Shown here: piece by piece, positions 35,149 to 44,492 of the stretch | Layout of the letters: the number at the start of each line of letters is the position of its first letter | How positions within the stretch are numbered: position 1 is the first letter of the stretch | Source: CAYFLR01 sp964343805 | GTDB taxonomy: Bacteria; Bdellovibrionota_B; Oligoflexia; CAYFLR01 | Assembly (NCBI GenBank): GCA_964343805.1 | Contig: CAYFLR010000040.1 | Location: 1-54,662, forward strand | Direction of reading: 5' to 3' | Length of the DNA: 54,662 bases | The notes under the pieces: generated by a model | Database searches by the model: none | Seen by the model: only the letters and a program-made list of their open reading frames with translations | What the model was told of the DNA's origin: nothing | Position numbers and translations under genes: made by a program

Positions 35149-36378
35149 CTATTGAGCTGCAAAGCGAGAGATGGCAGGAGGGCTTTCCTCTAGGCGCACA
35201 ATGTATAAATTTGAAAAATTAGAGAAGAAGAAAATATCTTTTTTATAGATGATAGGTCGGCTGGTGGCTCCTACTGCCAGGTAATGTTGCCATAAGATTT
35301 TGCCAGAAACCTTGTGGAGGATATAAATTCCACCACCAAAGGTTCCTACCGCTAAATAGAATTTTCCAACAGTGATATAGGAGCCGATGGAGTTTTCTAG
35401 TTTGGTTTCCCAAGTTACGCTTCCAGACTTTTTGTCTAAAGCCATAATGCGTCCATCTGTTGTGGAGACATAAGCGAAAGGCTGATCCTTTGAAACCTCT
35501 ACCGGAGCAACACTTCCTGCTTTTTCATAGGTCCAAAGGGGAACCTTGTTGTAAAGGCTTAAAGCAAGTAGCTTTTTGTCATAAGAGGCGGTGTAAAGGT
35601 TGTCATTAACAATATTAGGAGTGCTGTCCACATCGTAATGCGGAGTTAAACTATTGCCTAACTGATATTTCCAATTCAGGCTACCGCTGTTAGCATCAAA
35701 GACAAGTAATGTTCCATCGGCAAAGCCTGTGTAGATATTTCCTTTGTAAAAGACAGGTGAACTGTAGCCTTTCACTGTCATTTCGATTGATATATTATGC
35801 TTGTATCGCCAGAGGAGTTCACCACTGTCAACACCCAAAGCATATAATTGATGATCCGCAGTGGTAAAGTATATGGCATTGTTGATAACCAGCGGTTCAG
35901 CATTTAATTCTCCGGGCACTTGGTAGGTCCAGAGGATAGCAGATTTGCCTGCCAGTTTCATATCTGGGGTCATTGTTCCAATGCGGGGTAGTTGGTCAAG
36001 AACTTTGAGTGAATAAGCTGTAAGACGTCCTTTAATATCCCCTACAAATAACTGGTCGTCTTTAACGCTGATGGTTCCTTCGATTCCTGGGCCATGCTGT
36101 AAATTCCAATTGAGTGTTTTATGGGTAAGGTTATAAGAGATCACCTCACCTTCATAAGTTCCAAAGTACATAGTGTCTTTTATCACCACAGGATTGCCGT
36201 AGTTTCTTTGTCCTGGAGCAGGGTAATTCGGTTGATTGATTCTCAGTTTCTGCACTCCATAGGAGTAAAAGCGAAAGTCTTGGGGAATTTCAGCTTTTAA
36301 ATATGTGGTAGCAATAAACAGAGTAAGGCAAAACCCAATTAATTGGATCATTTGAGAGAACATTCGATCATTTTTCAT
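35149..36378 (-). CDS. BamB-like PQQ-repeat beta-propeller protein
   Basis: A 409-residue exported protein with a signal segment (residues about 10-28). The rest consists of about seven PQQ/YrvN-type blade repeats with the W-containing pattern G.LLW.Y and L.ALD..SG.. seen at several places, for example SGELLWRYKHN, SGSLNWKYQLG and SGSVTWETKLE. BamB is the outer-membrane lipoprotein of the barrel assembly machine. This protein has no lipobox, so it may be periplasmic. It directly follows a YfgM-like gene, the arrangement (yfgM-bamB) found in E. coli, which supports the assignment. Confidence 0.8.
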   Translation of the reverse strand: MKNDRMFSQMIQLIGFCLTLFIATTYLKAEIPQDFRFYSYGVQKLRINQPNYPAPGQRNYGNPVVIKDTMYFGTYEGEVISYNLTHKTLNWNLQHGPGIEGTISVKDDQLFVGDIKGRLTAYSLKVLDQLPRIGTMTPDMKLAGKSAILWTYQVPGELNAEPLVINNAIYFTTADHQLYALGVDSGELLWRYKHNISIEMTVKGYSSPVFYKGNIYTGFADGTLLVFDANSGSLNWKYQLGNSLTPHYDVDSTPNIVNDNLYTASYDKKLLALSLYNKVPLWTYEKAGSVAPVEVSKDQPFAYVSTTDGRIMALDKKSGSVTWETKLENSIGSYITVGKFYLAVGTFGGGIYILHKVSGKILWQHYLAVGATSRPIIYKKDIFFFSNFSNLYIVRLEESPPAISRFAAQ

Positions 36379-36405
36379 GGTATATTCTTTGGTTTTGAAT
36401 TGGTT

Positions 36406-37248
36406 TTATAGAAGGAGAAGCTTTTTTGCGAGTTTTGCTTCTGTTGACTCTCCATCACTCGTAATAATTTTGTTATAGATCTCTTTTGCTTTTTCTCTAT
36501 CTCCATTAAGAGAATACAAACGACCTAGGTGAAGAGAGTGCTGAAGGTAAAGAGGATTTTTCTCTTTGCCAAGCAGGGTCAATTGCTTAAAAGATTCTAA
36601 CGCCTTTTTATAATCTTTTAAATGCTCATAGGCATAGCCGAGATTTTGGTAGGCCATGATTTGAGTAATCCCTTTTAGGTTAGATAGACGCTGAAGTTTA
36701 AGTAAGTTTTTGACCACCTGATCATATTTCTTTTCAATCAATAGCAGTTTATTAACGGAAAAGGTAGCCGAAATGGACACATCTTTTCCTTGGTATTTAT
36801 CTATGACTTCATTGAAAAGTTTAATTGATTTATCATGGCTTGGTTTAATATCAGCCAGCTTCTTTTTGAGACTCTCTTCGAAGGCTTTTTTAGCCATGTC
36901 TTCTAGTTTGGCTTCCTCTTCGCTTTTTTTGTCAGCATCAGTACTAAGAGGAGCTTTAGCTAAAAAGCTTTCCCGTTCTTTCTTATCCAACTCATTCTTT
37001 TTATCTTCAGCTTCCTTCAGCTCTAACTCATATTGCTTTTCTGCCGCATAGAGGCGCTCGAAACGCTCTTGAAAAGATTTATTACCTTGTTGAACTACCA
37101 CCACCCAAGCGATGGCAAAAATTACAACGGCAGTTCCAAACCAAATAAGCCTTTTACGTCGGGCAGCCATATATTCAAAGATATGTTCAAAAAACTGGTT
37201 AAACTGATCGGGATCTTTTAGTTGTTTGCGGTCGATTTTTTTGGACAT
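36406..37248 (-). CDS. YfgM-like membrane-anchored TPR protein
   Basis: A 280-residue protein starting at the ATG after GGAGTAAGG; a longer frame begins 19 codons upstream. A cytoplasmic N-terminus of about 35 residues with many charges leads to a single membrane segment (about 36-55), then a coiled-coil region rich in Lys/Glu (about 65-135) and TPR repeats to the end. YfgM is an ancillary subunit of the SecYEG translocon that helps outer-membrane protein traffic. The following gene is BamB-like, matching the E. coli gene order. Confidence 0.8.
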   Translation of the reverse strand: MSKKIDRKQLKDPDQFNQFFEHIFEYMAARRKRLIWFGTAVVIFAIAWVVVVQQGNKSFQERFERLYAAEKQYELELKEAEDKKNELDKKERESFLAKAPLSTDADKKSEEEAKLEDMAKKAFEESLKKKLADIKPSHDKSIKLFNEVIDKYQGKDVSISATFSVNKLLLIEKKYDQVVKNLLKLQRLSNLKGITQIMAYQNLGYAYEHLKDYKKALESFKQLTLLGKEKNPLYLQHSLHLGRLYSLNGDREKAKEIYNKIITSDGESTEAKLAKKLLLL

Positions 37249-37301
37249 CCTTACTCCTGCATAAATGTAAGAGTAAAGATTATTAAATGTTTTTTTTCCC
37301 G

Positions 37302-39011
37302 TCAATAGCTAAAGCTACTCTTTCCGATAAATTCTCGTAATATTGAGGTATAGGGAACATCATCAGCAGATATGGGTATGAAGTAGCTAAGAAACTTAAG
37401 TAGCCTGTGTACTTCAAGGAATACTTCTGAGGTTTCAGGTACTTGTCGAAGAAGGGGTTCTGCATAGAGCTTTAAAATGGGGATTTCATAACTCAGGGCA
37501 GAATTAAACATAACATCCGCATTTTCCTGAAATGGAAAAATGTGGGATTCTTCTCCAACCCTTACAGAAGGCCATCTTTGGATGGTTTGATTGGCTGAAT
37601 AAGATCGATACTTATTATCTCGAACTATTCGTCTTAACAGTCTTATGTCTGTTGTGGGAATTAAATTAGTGGAGTCGTAGCGAATTTGAGTTAAAGCGCT
37701 GACATAGATTTTATACTTATTAGCATCGGGAATTTTTGCTGTCATAAGAGGGTTTAGACCGTGTATTCCTTCCACAATAACCACTTGCTCGTCTTCTAAT
37801 TTAAGCTTTTTACCGGTAATAGAGCTGGTTCCACTGGAGAAATCATATTTGGGCAACTGCACCTCTTCACCATTAAAGAGTTGAGAGAGGTGTTGATTAA
37901 AAAGGTCTACATTGAGCGCATGAATTTGTTCAAAATCCATCTCTCCATTTTTATCAAGTGGGATTTGATCTCTATTGACATAGTAATTATCTAATCCAAT
38001 GATGACCGTGCGGATTCCGTTCACCCGGAGTTGAATATCTAACCTTTTGGTGAAAGTGGTTTTTCCCGAAGAAGAGGGACCACTGATAAGGACCAGTTTG
38101 ATCTTTTTAGTGGAATCTTTTCTGGTCACCCCTCGGGCAATTCGATCGGCAATATAAGCAATTTTCTTTTCATGAAGACCTTCCGAGATCTTCATAATGT
38201 CTCCAATTTCTCCATTCTCAATCACTTGGTTGAGTTGGCCCACCGTTTCCACGCCTAAAATCTTTGACCAGTTTTGAAATTCGGTGAGGATCTTATGAAA
38301 CTTACCAATGGGCTTCAGCTTTTTGGAAACCTTATTGGGTGAAATGATGGTAGGTAACACCAATACCATCCCATTTTTTAACATTTTTAAGTTAAATTTT
38401 CGTAGGTATTTAGTGCTGGGGGCTAGGTAGCCTAGAAAATAACCCACAAAATCTTCCATGTAATGGAGCTTGGAGAAGCTGGACTGCTTGTATTTAAGTA
38501 GCTTGTATTTATTTTGATGCCCTTGCTCTAGCAGAAGGTTACGGCAGTTTTGTAAGGGGAGTAATTTTTTGTCTATGGGCAAATCCATTTTCACTAGACG
38601 TTTCATCTCTTGGAAAGTTCGCTCGACCATTTCTTTGGTAATAATCTGAGGATAGGCATTACAATAAATGCCCTCTTGCAGAGAGTGCAAAACCTTAAGA
38701 TGAAGGTTGGGATAAAGACTTTTAAAAGCTTTTAACAAGAGAAAAAGACAGCTGCGCTGGTAAATTTTTATTCCATCTAGACTGCCGAGACTCACTAAAC
38801 TGAGGGTGCAGTCACCATAAATTTGGGTGGGAAGTTCCACTAATTTGTTATTTAACACCCCTGCCATAAAGTTGAGTTTATCTTTCTTTTTTATTTTTAG
38901 TTGGTTGATAAATTCGGCAACGGTGATAGGTGGGTAGAATGCATACTTTCGACCATCATATGTAATATACTGAGGGGTCGAGACACTCTCAAATTTAGTT
39001 TTTGTTTCCAA
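37302..39011 (-). CDS. TGS-domain nucleoside kinase, uridine kinase-like
   Basis: A 569-residue protein with a fused structure. Residues about 1-215 resemble the N-terminal TGS and second-additional-domain region of threonyl-tRNA synthetase. Residues about 275-565 form a PRK/uridine kinase domain: Walker A ISGPSSSGKTTF, LDNYYVNRDQIPLD, KYDFSSG and IVEGIHGL. Such fusions, annotated as nucleoside kinases, occur in several bacterial phyla. It probably phosphorylates uridine or a related nucleoside, with an RNA- or small-molecule-sensing N-terminus; that part is inference. It is second in a four-gene operon. Confidence 0.9.
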   Translation of the reverse strand: METKTKFESVSTPQYITYDGRKYAFYPPITVAEFINQLKIKKKDKLNFMAGVLNNKLVELPTQIYGDCTLSLVSLGSLDGIKIYQRSCLFLLLKAFKSLYPNLHLKVLHSLQEGIYCNAYPQIITKEMVERTFQEMKRLVKMDLPIDKKLLPLQNCRNLLLEQGHQNKYKLLKYKQSSFSKLHYMEDFVGYFLGYLAPSTKYLRKFNLKMLKNGMVLVLPTIISPNKVSKKLKPIGKFHKILTEFQNWSKILGVETVGQLNQVIENGEIGDIMKISEGLHEKKIAYIADRIARGVTRKDSTKKIKLVLISGPSSSGKTTFTKRLDIQLRVNGIRTVIIGLDNYYVNRDQIPLDKNGEMDFEQIHALNVDLFNQHLSQLFNGEEVQLPKYDFSSGTSSITGKKLKLEDEQVVIVEGIHGLNPLMTAKIPDANKYKIYVSALTQIRYDSTNLIPTTDIRLLRRIVRDNKYRSYSANQTIQRWPSVRVGEESHIFPFQENADVMFNSALSYEIPILKLYAEPLLRQVPETSEVFLEVHRLLKFLSYFIPISADDVPYTSILREFIGKSSFSY

Positions 39012-39043
39012 GTGTGCTCCAACAGAGGTTGCCAGCAGCTGAT

Positions 39044-41335
39044 CTAACTGGCTAAGTTTTTATCCACTCTATTATTCAATAAAAGAAGCACGCTGTCTTT
39101 AATTTTATACTCTTCTAAAGAAACCGGAGTCATATTTAGTACTTTTTCATAAAGAACAGCAGCTTTTTCCGGCTGATTAGTTTTTTCAAAGACTTCGGAA
39201 AGGTAATAATAATTCAGTATGGTCGGTTTTAGCTTAATACTATCTTGAATATACTCTTTGGCCATATCTAAATTACCCGCCTGACTGTAGGCGTAGCCAA
39301 GGGTTTGAATGATATGGTAGGCTTTCTCTTTTTCGGGGTAGAGATCATAGCTCATTTTACAGAATTCAAGAGCTTTTTTGTTATCTCTCTTTTCTCTGGT
39401 AAGAACTCTGGCTAGTCCATGATAAAGGACTGAGAGTTCGTAACTGGAGCAATTTTTTGCGAGAGCCTGCTCATAAAAGACTTCAGCAGCTTCGTTACGT
39501 AAGACCTCTAAATAGATTTCACCAATTCCAATTAAAACCATGGGGCAATCTAATTCATTATTTAATAATCCCATTAGATCTGTGATTCCACGGTTATAAT
39601 CAAAAGCCGTGCTATAAAGTGCCATATAATGAAGCACATCTTTTCGCCTGGTGTATTGATACTCTAATTTTAGTTTTGTGTAGGCCAATTGAAACCGATT
39701 CTCTTCAAAATCGGTAAAGACACTTTCTTCAAATTGATTCCAATTGATTTGAGATTTTTGAATCAGTTGATTGAAATGCTGAAAGTCTTTGAACTGTTCG
39801 TGGGGCATCTCGTGCTTTTCAGATAGAATCCCGATGGCTTTGATAAGATAATCGGGGTTCCAAGTGTCTAACTCAAGTGCCTTAGTTATCAGCTCTTCAG
39901 CCTCTCTATTATTGCCTTCCAGTTTAGAAATAGTTGATTTTAATTCAAAGTACTCAGGATGCTCATTTTTGAGTTTTTGAGCCATTTGAATGCCTTGAAT
40001 AATCACCTCTTTGGCAACATCTAGGTTTTGATGTTCAATGTTAAATCGTGCCCATCTATAAACTGAGTCCGAAAAGAGAGGATCCAATTGATACATCTTT
40101 TCAAAGTGGTAGGAGGCTTTTTGGTAATTGCCCATTCGATTGTAAAGCTCTCCCATGTAGCATTGTATTTCCGGATCTTCTTCAAATTTAGCATGCAACT
40201 CGGTTATGAGTTGAAAAATATGTTCAAAGTTACCATCGGAAATTGAGGCGCGAGTTTGTTCTTTGAGCTGAAGATAAGCTCCAACATCAACGCCTTGCGC
40301 TCTTAACTTACTGGTTAGATAGAGCACTCGCAGATCTCTATGATTGGGGAACACCTTATAGGCCTCTAAGAAAAAGGTGTTGGCCTCTTGGATTTGACCG
40401 AGATTGATAAACATATTCCCGGTCTTTATTACTATCTCAGGAGTGACCTCTGCATGATGAAGCATTTTGATGTAAAACTCTAATGCCTGATCGGGTAGAT
40501 TGTTTTCACTTAAAGTACGGGCCATATAAATAATGACTCGAATTTCAAGTGGCTCTTTATTGAGCATGCTGGTAGTTAGGGTCAATGCCTTTGCATAGAG
40601 CTCCTCCGCAAAATCTTCGTTACCCATTTGGCGATAGATATTCACCATATCAAAGGTGCAGTTGATTTCGATTTCAGTAGGGCAATAGTTTTTATACTCA
40701 TACCACCAATCAATCAGTGTTTGAATGGCTTTTAAAGCATCATTAAACCTTCTCTCTTGTCGAAACTCTAAGCATAATTTCTTATGGGTATTGAAGTTGC
40801 CATATACGTTGTAGGGAGCTAGTTTCTCAAAAGAGAAGAAATAGAGATCTCCCATCTTACTATTACCTTGATGATAATAGAGTTGGCTTAAGGCAAAATA
40901 GGAAAATGACCAACCGGCATCAATAGAAATTGCCTTTTCATGGCATTCTATTGCACTTTCTTGATCACCACTCCCTTCCATAAACAGACCAAGCCCATAA
41001 TAAGCCGCTGTGAACTCCGGATATTGATCGATCATTTGCTGATATTGCCCACCCGCATTGGGGTGACCCATTCCATAAATATGTTGATCAATAAATGTAA
41101 GGCAAAACCAATTGACCAATTGTCGATCGGTTTGTTCCTGTGACGGAAGGTATAGGCGACTCTTTATTTCTTCAATATTTCCCGTCTTTTGGGCCAATTC
41201 GATCAGCCTTATGTGAGAAATTATTGAGTTATGGTCTATTTCAATACAGCTCTCAAGTAGCTGACTGGCACCCTCATAGTTTTGCACAAAAATCAGCTTA
41301 TTAGCTTGGAGTAATTTTTCTTCCAGACGATCCAT
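39044..41335 (-). CDS. Large cytoplasmic TPR protein
   Basis: A 763-residue protein starting at the ATG after GGAGGTGGAC; a start seven codons upstream has no such site. It consists of about 18 tetratricopeptide-like repeats in two blocks (about 1-500 and 560-755) with the pattern A..Y...G......A...Y..A. There is no signal peptide or enzyme domain, so it should be a protein-interaction scaffold. It is first in an operon with the nucleoside kinase, the YfgM-like and the BamB-like genes. Its role is unknown; related long TPR proteins are common in predatory deltaproteobacteria. Confidence 0.85.
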   Translation of the reverse strand: MDRLEEKLLQANKLIFVQNYEGASQLLESCIEIDHNSIISHIRLIELAQKTGNIEEIKSRLYLPSQEQTDRQLVNWFCLTFIDQHIYGMGHPNAGGQYQQMIDQYPEFTAAYYGLGLFMEGSGDQESAIECHEKAISIDAGWSFSYFALSQLYYHQGNSKMGDLYFFSFEKLAPYNVYGNFNTHKKLCLEFRQERRFNDALKAIQTLIDWWYEYKNYCPTEIEINCTFDMVNIYRQMGNEDFAEELYAKALTLTTSMLNKEPLEIRVIIYMARTLSENNLPDQALEFYIKMLHHAEVTPEIVIKTGNMFINLGQIQEANTFFLEAYKVFPNHRDLRVLYLTSKLRAQGVDVGAYLQLKEQTRASISDGNFEHIFQLITELHAKFEEDPEIQCYMGELYNRMGNYQKASYHFEKMYQLDPLFSDSVYRWARFNIEHQNLDVAKEVIIQGIQMAQKLKNEHPEYFELKSTISKLEGNNREAEELITKALELDTWNPDYLIKAIGILSEKHEMPHEQFKDFQHFNQLIQKSQINWNQFEESVFTDFEENRFQLAYTKLKLEYQYTRRKDVLHYMALYSTAFDYNRGITDLMGLLNNELDCPMVLIGIGEIYLEVLRNEAAEVFYEQALAKNCSSYELSVLYHGLARVLTREKRDNKKALEFCKMSYDLYPEKEKAYHIIQTLGYAYSQAGNLDMAKEYIQDSIKLKPTILNYYYLSEVFEKTNQPEKAAVLYEKVLNMTPVSLEEYKIKDSVLLLLNNRVDKNLAS

Positions 41336-41460
41336 GTCCACCTCCATTTTTTGCATCGGGCAAATACTAGAAGGATTTAGAAAAAACTTATAACTGTTTG
41401 TAAATTAACAACTAATTGGTAGGAAGTGACTATCCCAGGTGAGCGGTAGTTGAACAAGAG

Positions 41461-42759
41461 TCATGATTCTAGATATTGGCTGTTATAGCTTCTCACTTCT
41501 GTAACAGCAGTATGAAAGAAGTGCTCTCTCTGCCTTTTCTTAACACCTTCGATGATCCCCCATGTGGCGCTAATGGGGCGGTAATCCTTCTCTCTTTGGG
41601 AGTCGGATATACTTCTTATAAGTGAACCAAGAACGGTTTTATTACTGGGAAGTAAGGGTTCTTTACCAATTAGAGTTCGAGCCAGATTTCGACCTGCTAA
41701 AAGTCCTATAGAAGCAGATTCAATGTATCCTTCTACTCCTGTAATTTGCCCTGCAAAGTAGATATGGGGATCTTTTTTAAGATAAAGCTCTTTTGTAAGG
41801 TATTTAGGGCTATTAATATAGGTGTTCCGATGCATATCTCCATATTTGAGAAAGGTGGCGTTTTCTAGACCCGGTATTAAGCGGAAGACGCGTTGTTGCT
41901 CCTTATGCTTTAATTTGGTTTGACATCCCACCAAATTGTAGGCCGTTTTACTTCGATTTTCCTGACGAAGTTGCAAGATGGCGTAGGGCATCTCTCCTGT
42001 GCGAGGATCCGTAAATCCCACCGGTTTAAAAGGGCCATAGGTTAAAGTTTGTTCCCCTTTAGATGCAATCACCTCGATGGGCATGCATCTATCAAAATAG
42101 ATCTCTTTTTCAAAGGGGCGAGGTTTCACTTTCTGAGCTTCGTTAAGAGCATGGAGAAAACGAGTGAATTCCTCTTTATTTAAGGGGCAATTGAGATAGT
42201 CATCAGTCCCTTTATTATACCGAGAGCCACTAAAAACCACCTCCGTGTTAATGGTTTCTGCATCAACTATCGGGGCTATGGCATCATAAAAATAGAGATA
42301 GTCTTCACCGAGTAGGTTTTGCAGATAGCTAGCAAGAGAATCAGATGTGAGAGGACCTGTACAGAGTATAGTGGGATTGGAAGGAGAAGGAATTTCTGTT
42401 ATTTCTTCTCGAATAATATTGATTTTTGGGTGATTTTCTAATTCTTTGGTTAAGAGTTTTCCAAATTGATCTCTATCAACTGCCAAGGCTTGACCTGCAG
42501 GAACTGCGCATTGATCAGAAGCCCACATGACCCTGGATCCGCAAAGACGAATCTCCTCTTTCAAAATGCCGATGACTTTTTTCTGACTTTGAGATTTAAA
42601 AGAATTGCTGCAAACCAGTTCACCGAAATCGGATGTAGTATGAGCTGGGGTCATTTTATGTGGTCTCATTTCATAGAGATCAACTTCAATACCCGCTTCA
42701 GCTAATTGCCAACTTGCTTCCACTCCAGCTAAGCCAGCACCAACAACAGTCGCTTTCAT
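41461..42759 (-). CDS. trmFO: tRNA m5U54 methyltransferase TrmFO
   Basis: A 432-residue FAD- and methylenetetrahydrofolate-dependent enzyme that methylates uridine 54 in the T loop of tRNA. The N-terminal motif VVGAGLAGVEASWQLAEAGI binds FAD. The motif GELVCSNSFKS contains a conserved Cys (residue 50), and YFDRCMPIEVIASKG contains the second conserved Cys. PKYLTKEL, IYFAGQITGVEGYIESASIGLLAG and the C-terminal PISATWGI agree with the family. Its start codon follows the VWA gene stop with no gap (TAAATG), so it ends a six-gene operon of unrelated function. Confidence 0.97.
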   Translation of the reverse strand: MKATVVGAGLAGVEASWQLAEAGIEVDLYEMRPHKMTPAHTTSDFGELVCSNSFKSQSQKKVIGILKEEIRLCGSRVMWASDQCAVPAGQALAVDRDQFGKLLTKELENHPKINIIREEITEIPSPSNPTILCTGPLTSDSLASYLQNLLGEDYLYFYDAIAPIVDAETINTEVVFSGSRYNKGTDDYLNCPLNKEEFTRFLHALNEAQKVKPRPFEKEIYFDRCMPIEVIASKGEQTLTYGPFKPVGFTDPRTGEMPYAILQLRQENRSKTAYNLVGCQTKLKHKEQQRVFRLIPGLENATFLKYGDMHRNTYINSPKYLTKELYLKKDPHIYFAGQITGVEGYIESASIGLLAGRNLARTLIGKEPLLPSNKTVLGSLIRSISDSQREKDYRPISATWGIIEGVKKRQREHFFHTAVTEVRSYNSQYLES

Positions 42760-43557
42760 TTAGTAGACTCCTTTAATCAAACGATATAATAGGGTGGGGG
42801 TTTGCTCAGGTTTGGCTGCCAAATAGTGTTTGCCTCCCCCTTTTTTAGCCATCTGGAGACAGATGGGGTGGTTTTTATTACCTTCACCCACTTCCAGGAT
42901 GTGGAGATTCTCATTTCCCGATAAAAATTTCAATGGATTAATCCCCTCCGTGTATTTACCATCTGTTATTAGGATCACTTCTGAATGAGGTAGTACTTTT
43001 CCATTCTGGATCTCCTTGGCTTTTTTTATAGCTTCTCCGATATTAGTGTAGCCTTTAGGTGTCATATTTAAAATCTGATCGATTATAGTTAAGGGATGAA
43101 TATGAGGGGAAAACTCATGCAAAATGGAAGCAGATGAGTTAAAGGTAATAATTCCGGTATTCTTCGCTCCTGTAGCAATAAGTAAAATGGCACTGCTTAA
43201 AGCAAGAATATCTCTTTTCTGGGCTGTCATAGATAAGCTGGTGTCTATACAAATTATTCGATAGCTCTCTTTTGTTTTTCGCACTCTGAGATGAATATCT
43301 GAAAACATTGGATCTGGAGCTTTCCACTCAGGTGTGAGAGCCTGATTCATCATGGATTCTAGATCTAACTCATCTCCCATAGGGTGATCTTGCCAGGATT
43401 CAGTACAATCATAATACCGGGGGGGAATATGTCCCATAATGCTATAGGCTTCCTTTAAAATTTCTATAGAGTCTTTTTTTGTCGAGGATGCCAACTCAAT
43501 ATGAGGGGTGAGACTTGAATTAGGATCATCAAGGGGAAGAAGGGAAGAGGGGGGCAC
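42760..43557 (-). CDS. VWA-domain protein, partner of MoxR ATPase
   Basis: 265 residues if started at the GTG at 43557. The von Willebrand A domain spans about residues 98-262 and has a complete metal-ion-dependent adhesion site: DTSLS (Asp105, Ser107, Ser109), Thr171 and Asp199. VWA proteins paired with MoxR ATPases act in metal insertion or remodelling of protein complexes. The GTG has no ribosome binding site. The frame is open for about 24 more codons to an A10 run at the end of the MoxR gene, in the -1 frame relative to MoxR, raising the possibility of expression by frameshifting. The N-terminal part is Pro/Ser-rich, like a linker. Confidence 0.85.
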   Translation of the reverse strand: MPPSSLLPLDDPNSSLTPHIELASSTKKDSIEILKEAYSIMGHIPPRYYDCTESWQDHPMGDELDLESMMNQALTPEWKAPDPMFSDIHLRVRKTKESYRIICIDTSLSMTAQKRDILALSSAILLIATGAKNTGIITFNSSASILHEFSPHIHPLTIIDQILNMTPKGYTNIGEAIKKAKEIQNGKVLPHSEVILITDGKYTEGINPLKFLSGNENLHILEVGEGNKNHPICLQMAKKGGGKHYLAAKPEQTPTLLYRLIKGVY

Positions 43558-43625
43558 ATTGTTTCGATTGAGAGCCAGATGGGATTCATTTTGCAGTTTA
43601 ATCTGAGGGGGAGATGAGCTTCTCT

Positions 43626-43639
43626 TTACTTTTTTTTTT
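43626..43639 (-). promoter_or_regulatory. Candidate -1 frameshift site at the end of the MoxR gene
   Basis: The coding end reads CAA AAA AAA AAG TAA: ten A then G, so A AAA AAG, the dnaX heptamer, is in the zero frame directly before the stop. Slipping back one base enters the open frame of the VWA gene. The same run could also cause transcriptional slippage or a sequencing error. Confidence 0.5.
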
Positions 43640-44492
43640 GCGGGATTGACTGCAATAAAGAAGTTATGACTTCATCCATTTGGGGTGCATCAGGCTCTAA
43701 TTCAATACGTGTGGGCAGACAGAGATGAGCTGCTTTTTTCAAAGAGTGATAAAGATCTGCTTCTTTTGATGTTTCTTTTAAGAGATAGAGAACCATCTTG
43801 CTCATACTAATGGCAGCTCTTACAGAGGCTCCTCTTTTGATAAAACCGTTCTTTCGGGTGGTATGAACCAGTTGAACTGCCTTATTAATTATCTCTTGGT
43901 GCAAGTGACCTTCTTTTGGGGAAGTAGAAAGACAATGAGATTTTACAATTTGCATTTCCTCATCGAAACTTTGATAATCAATTCTAAGGAGTTCAAAACG
44001 ATCAAGGAGAGCTTCACTCAGTTGAGAAGTGGCCACAAAGTCCTTGGGGTTGGAGGTGGCCATGACTTGAAAATGGGGATGGGCTTTAATTTTTCCAAAA
44101 CGTGGAATCTCAATAAATCGTTCATCTAGCACCGGAAGTAGGGTATTTTGGATGCCTTCTGGCATTCGGTTTAATTCATTGATAAATAAGATGGATCCAT
44201 TTTCCATGGCCTGCACGAGAGGACCTTTAGTGAAGTTTTCCACTTTGTATCCACTTTTTATAACTTCTGGAGGGTTAAACCACCCCACTAGTTTATTTTC
44301 GGTATAACTGGCATCCCCATCAATACGAATCAGTTCTCGACTGATTTGCCTGGCAATTGTGTTGGCAAGGAATGTTTTTCCAGTGCCAACGGAGCCTTCA
44401 ATAAGTAAATTCTGTTTGGCGGCAATACAGGCCTTGATTAGGGAAACTTCCTCTGTTCGACCAATGATTTTTTGAGTCTTTTCATCCTTCAT
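43626..44492 (-). CDS. MoxR-family AAA+ ATPase
   Basis: A 288-residue AAA+ ATPase with Walker A GSVGTGKT (33-40), Walker B ILFINE (101-106), sensor 1 MATSNP, and an arginine finger region LLDRFELLR. MoxR proteins remodel or activate partner complexes and usually work with a VWA protein, here the next gene. It is adjacent to the FadB-like gene on the base immediately preceding. The last codons form an A10 run followed by TAA that may allow -1 frameshifting into the VWA frame, giving an ATPase-VWA fusion. Confidence 0.93.
   Translation of the reverse strand: MKDEKTQKIIGRTEEVSLIKACIAAKQNLLIEGSVGTGKTFLANTIARQISRELIRIDGDASYTENKLVGWFNPPEVIKSGYKVENFTKGPLVQAMENGSILFINELNRMPEGIQNTLLPVLDERFIEIPRFGKIKAHPHFQVMATSNPKDFVATSQLSEALLDRFELLRIDYQSFDEEMQIVKSHCLSTSPKEGHLHQEIINKAVQLVHTTRKNGFIKRGASVRAAISMSKMVLYLLKETSKEADLYHSLKKAAHLCLPTRIELEPDAPQMDEVITSLLQSIPQKKK

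Noticed and set aside
42760..44492. A simple frame-breaking sequencing error splitting one MoxR-VWA gene
   Set aside because: Not excluded, but MoxR and VWA proteins are normally separate genes and the MoxR part is full-length, so two genes with possible frameshifting is the better reading.
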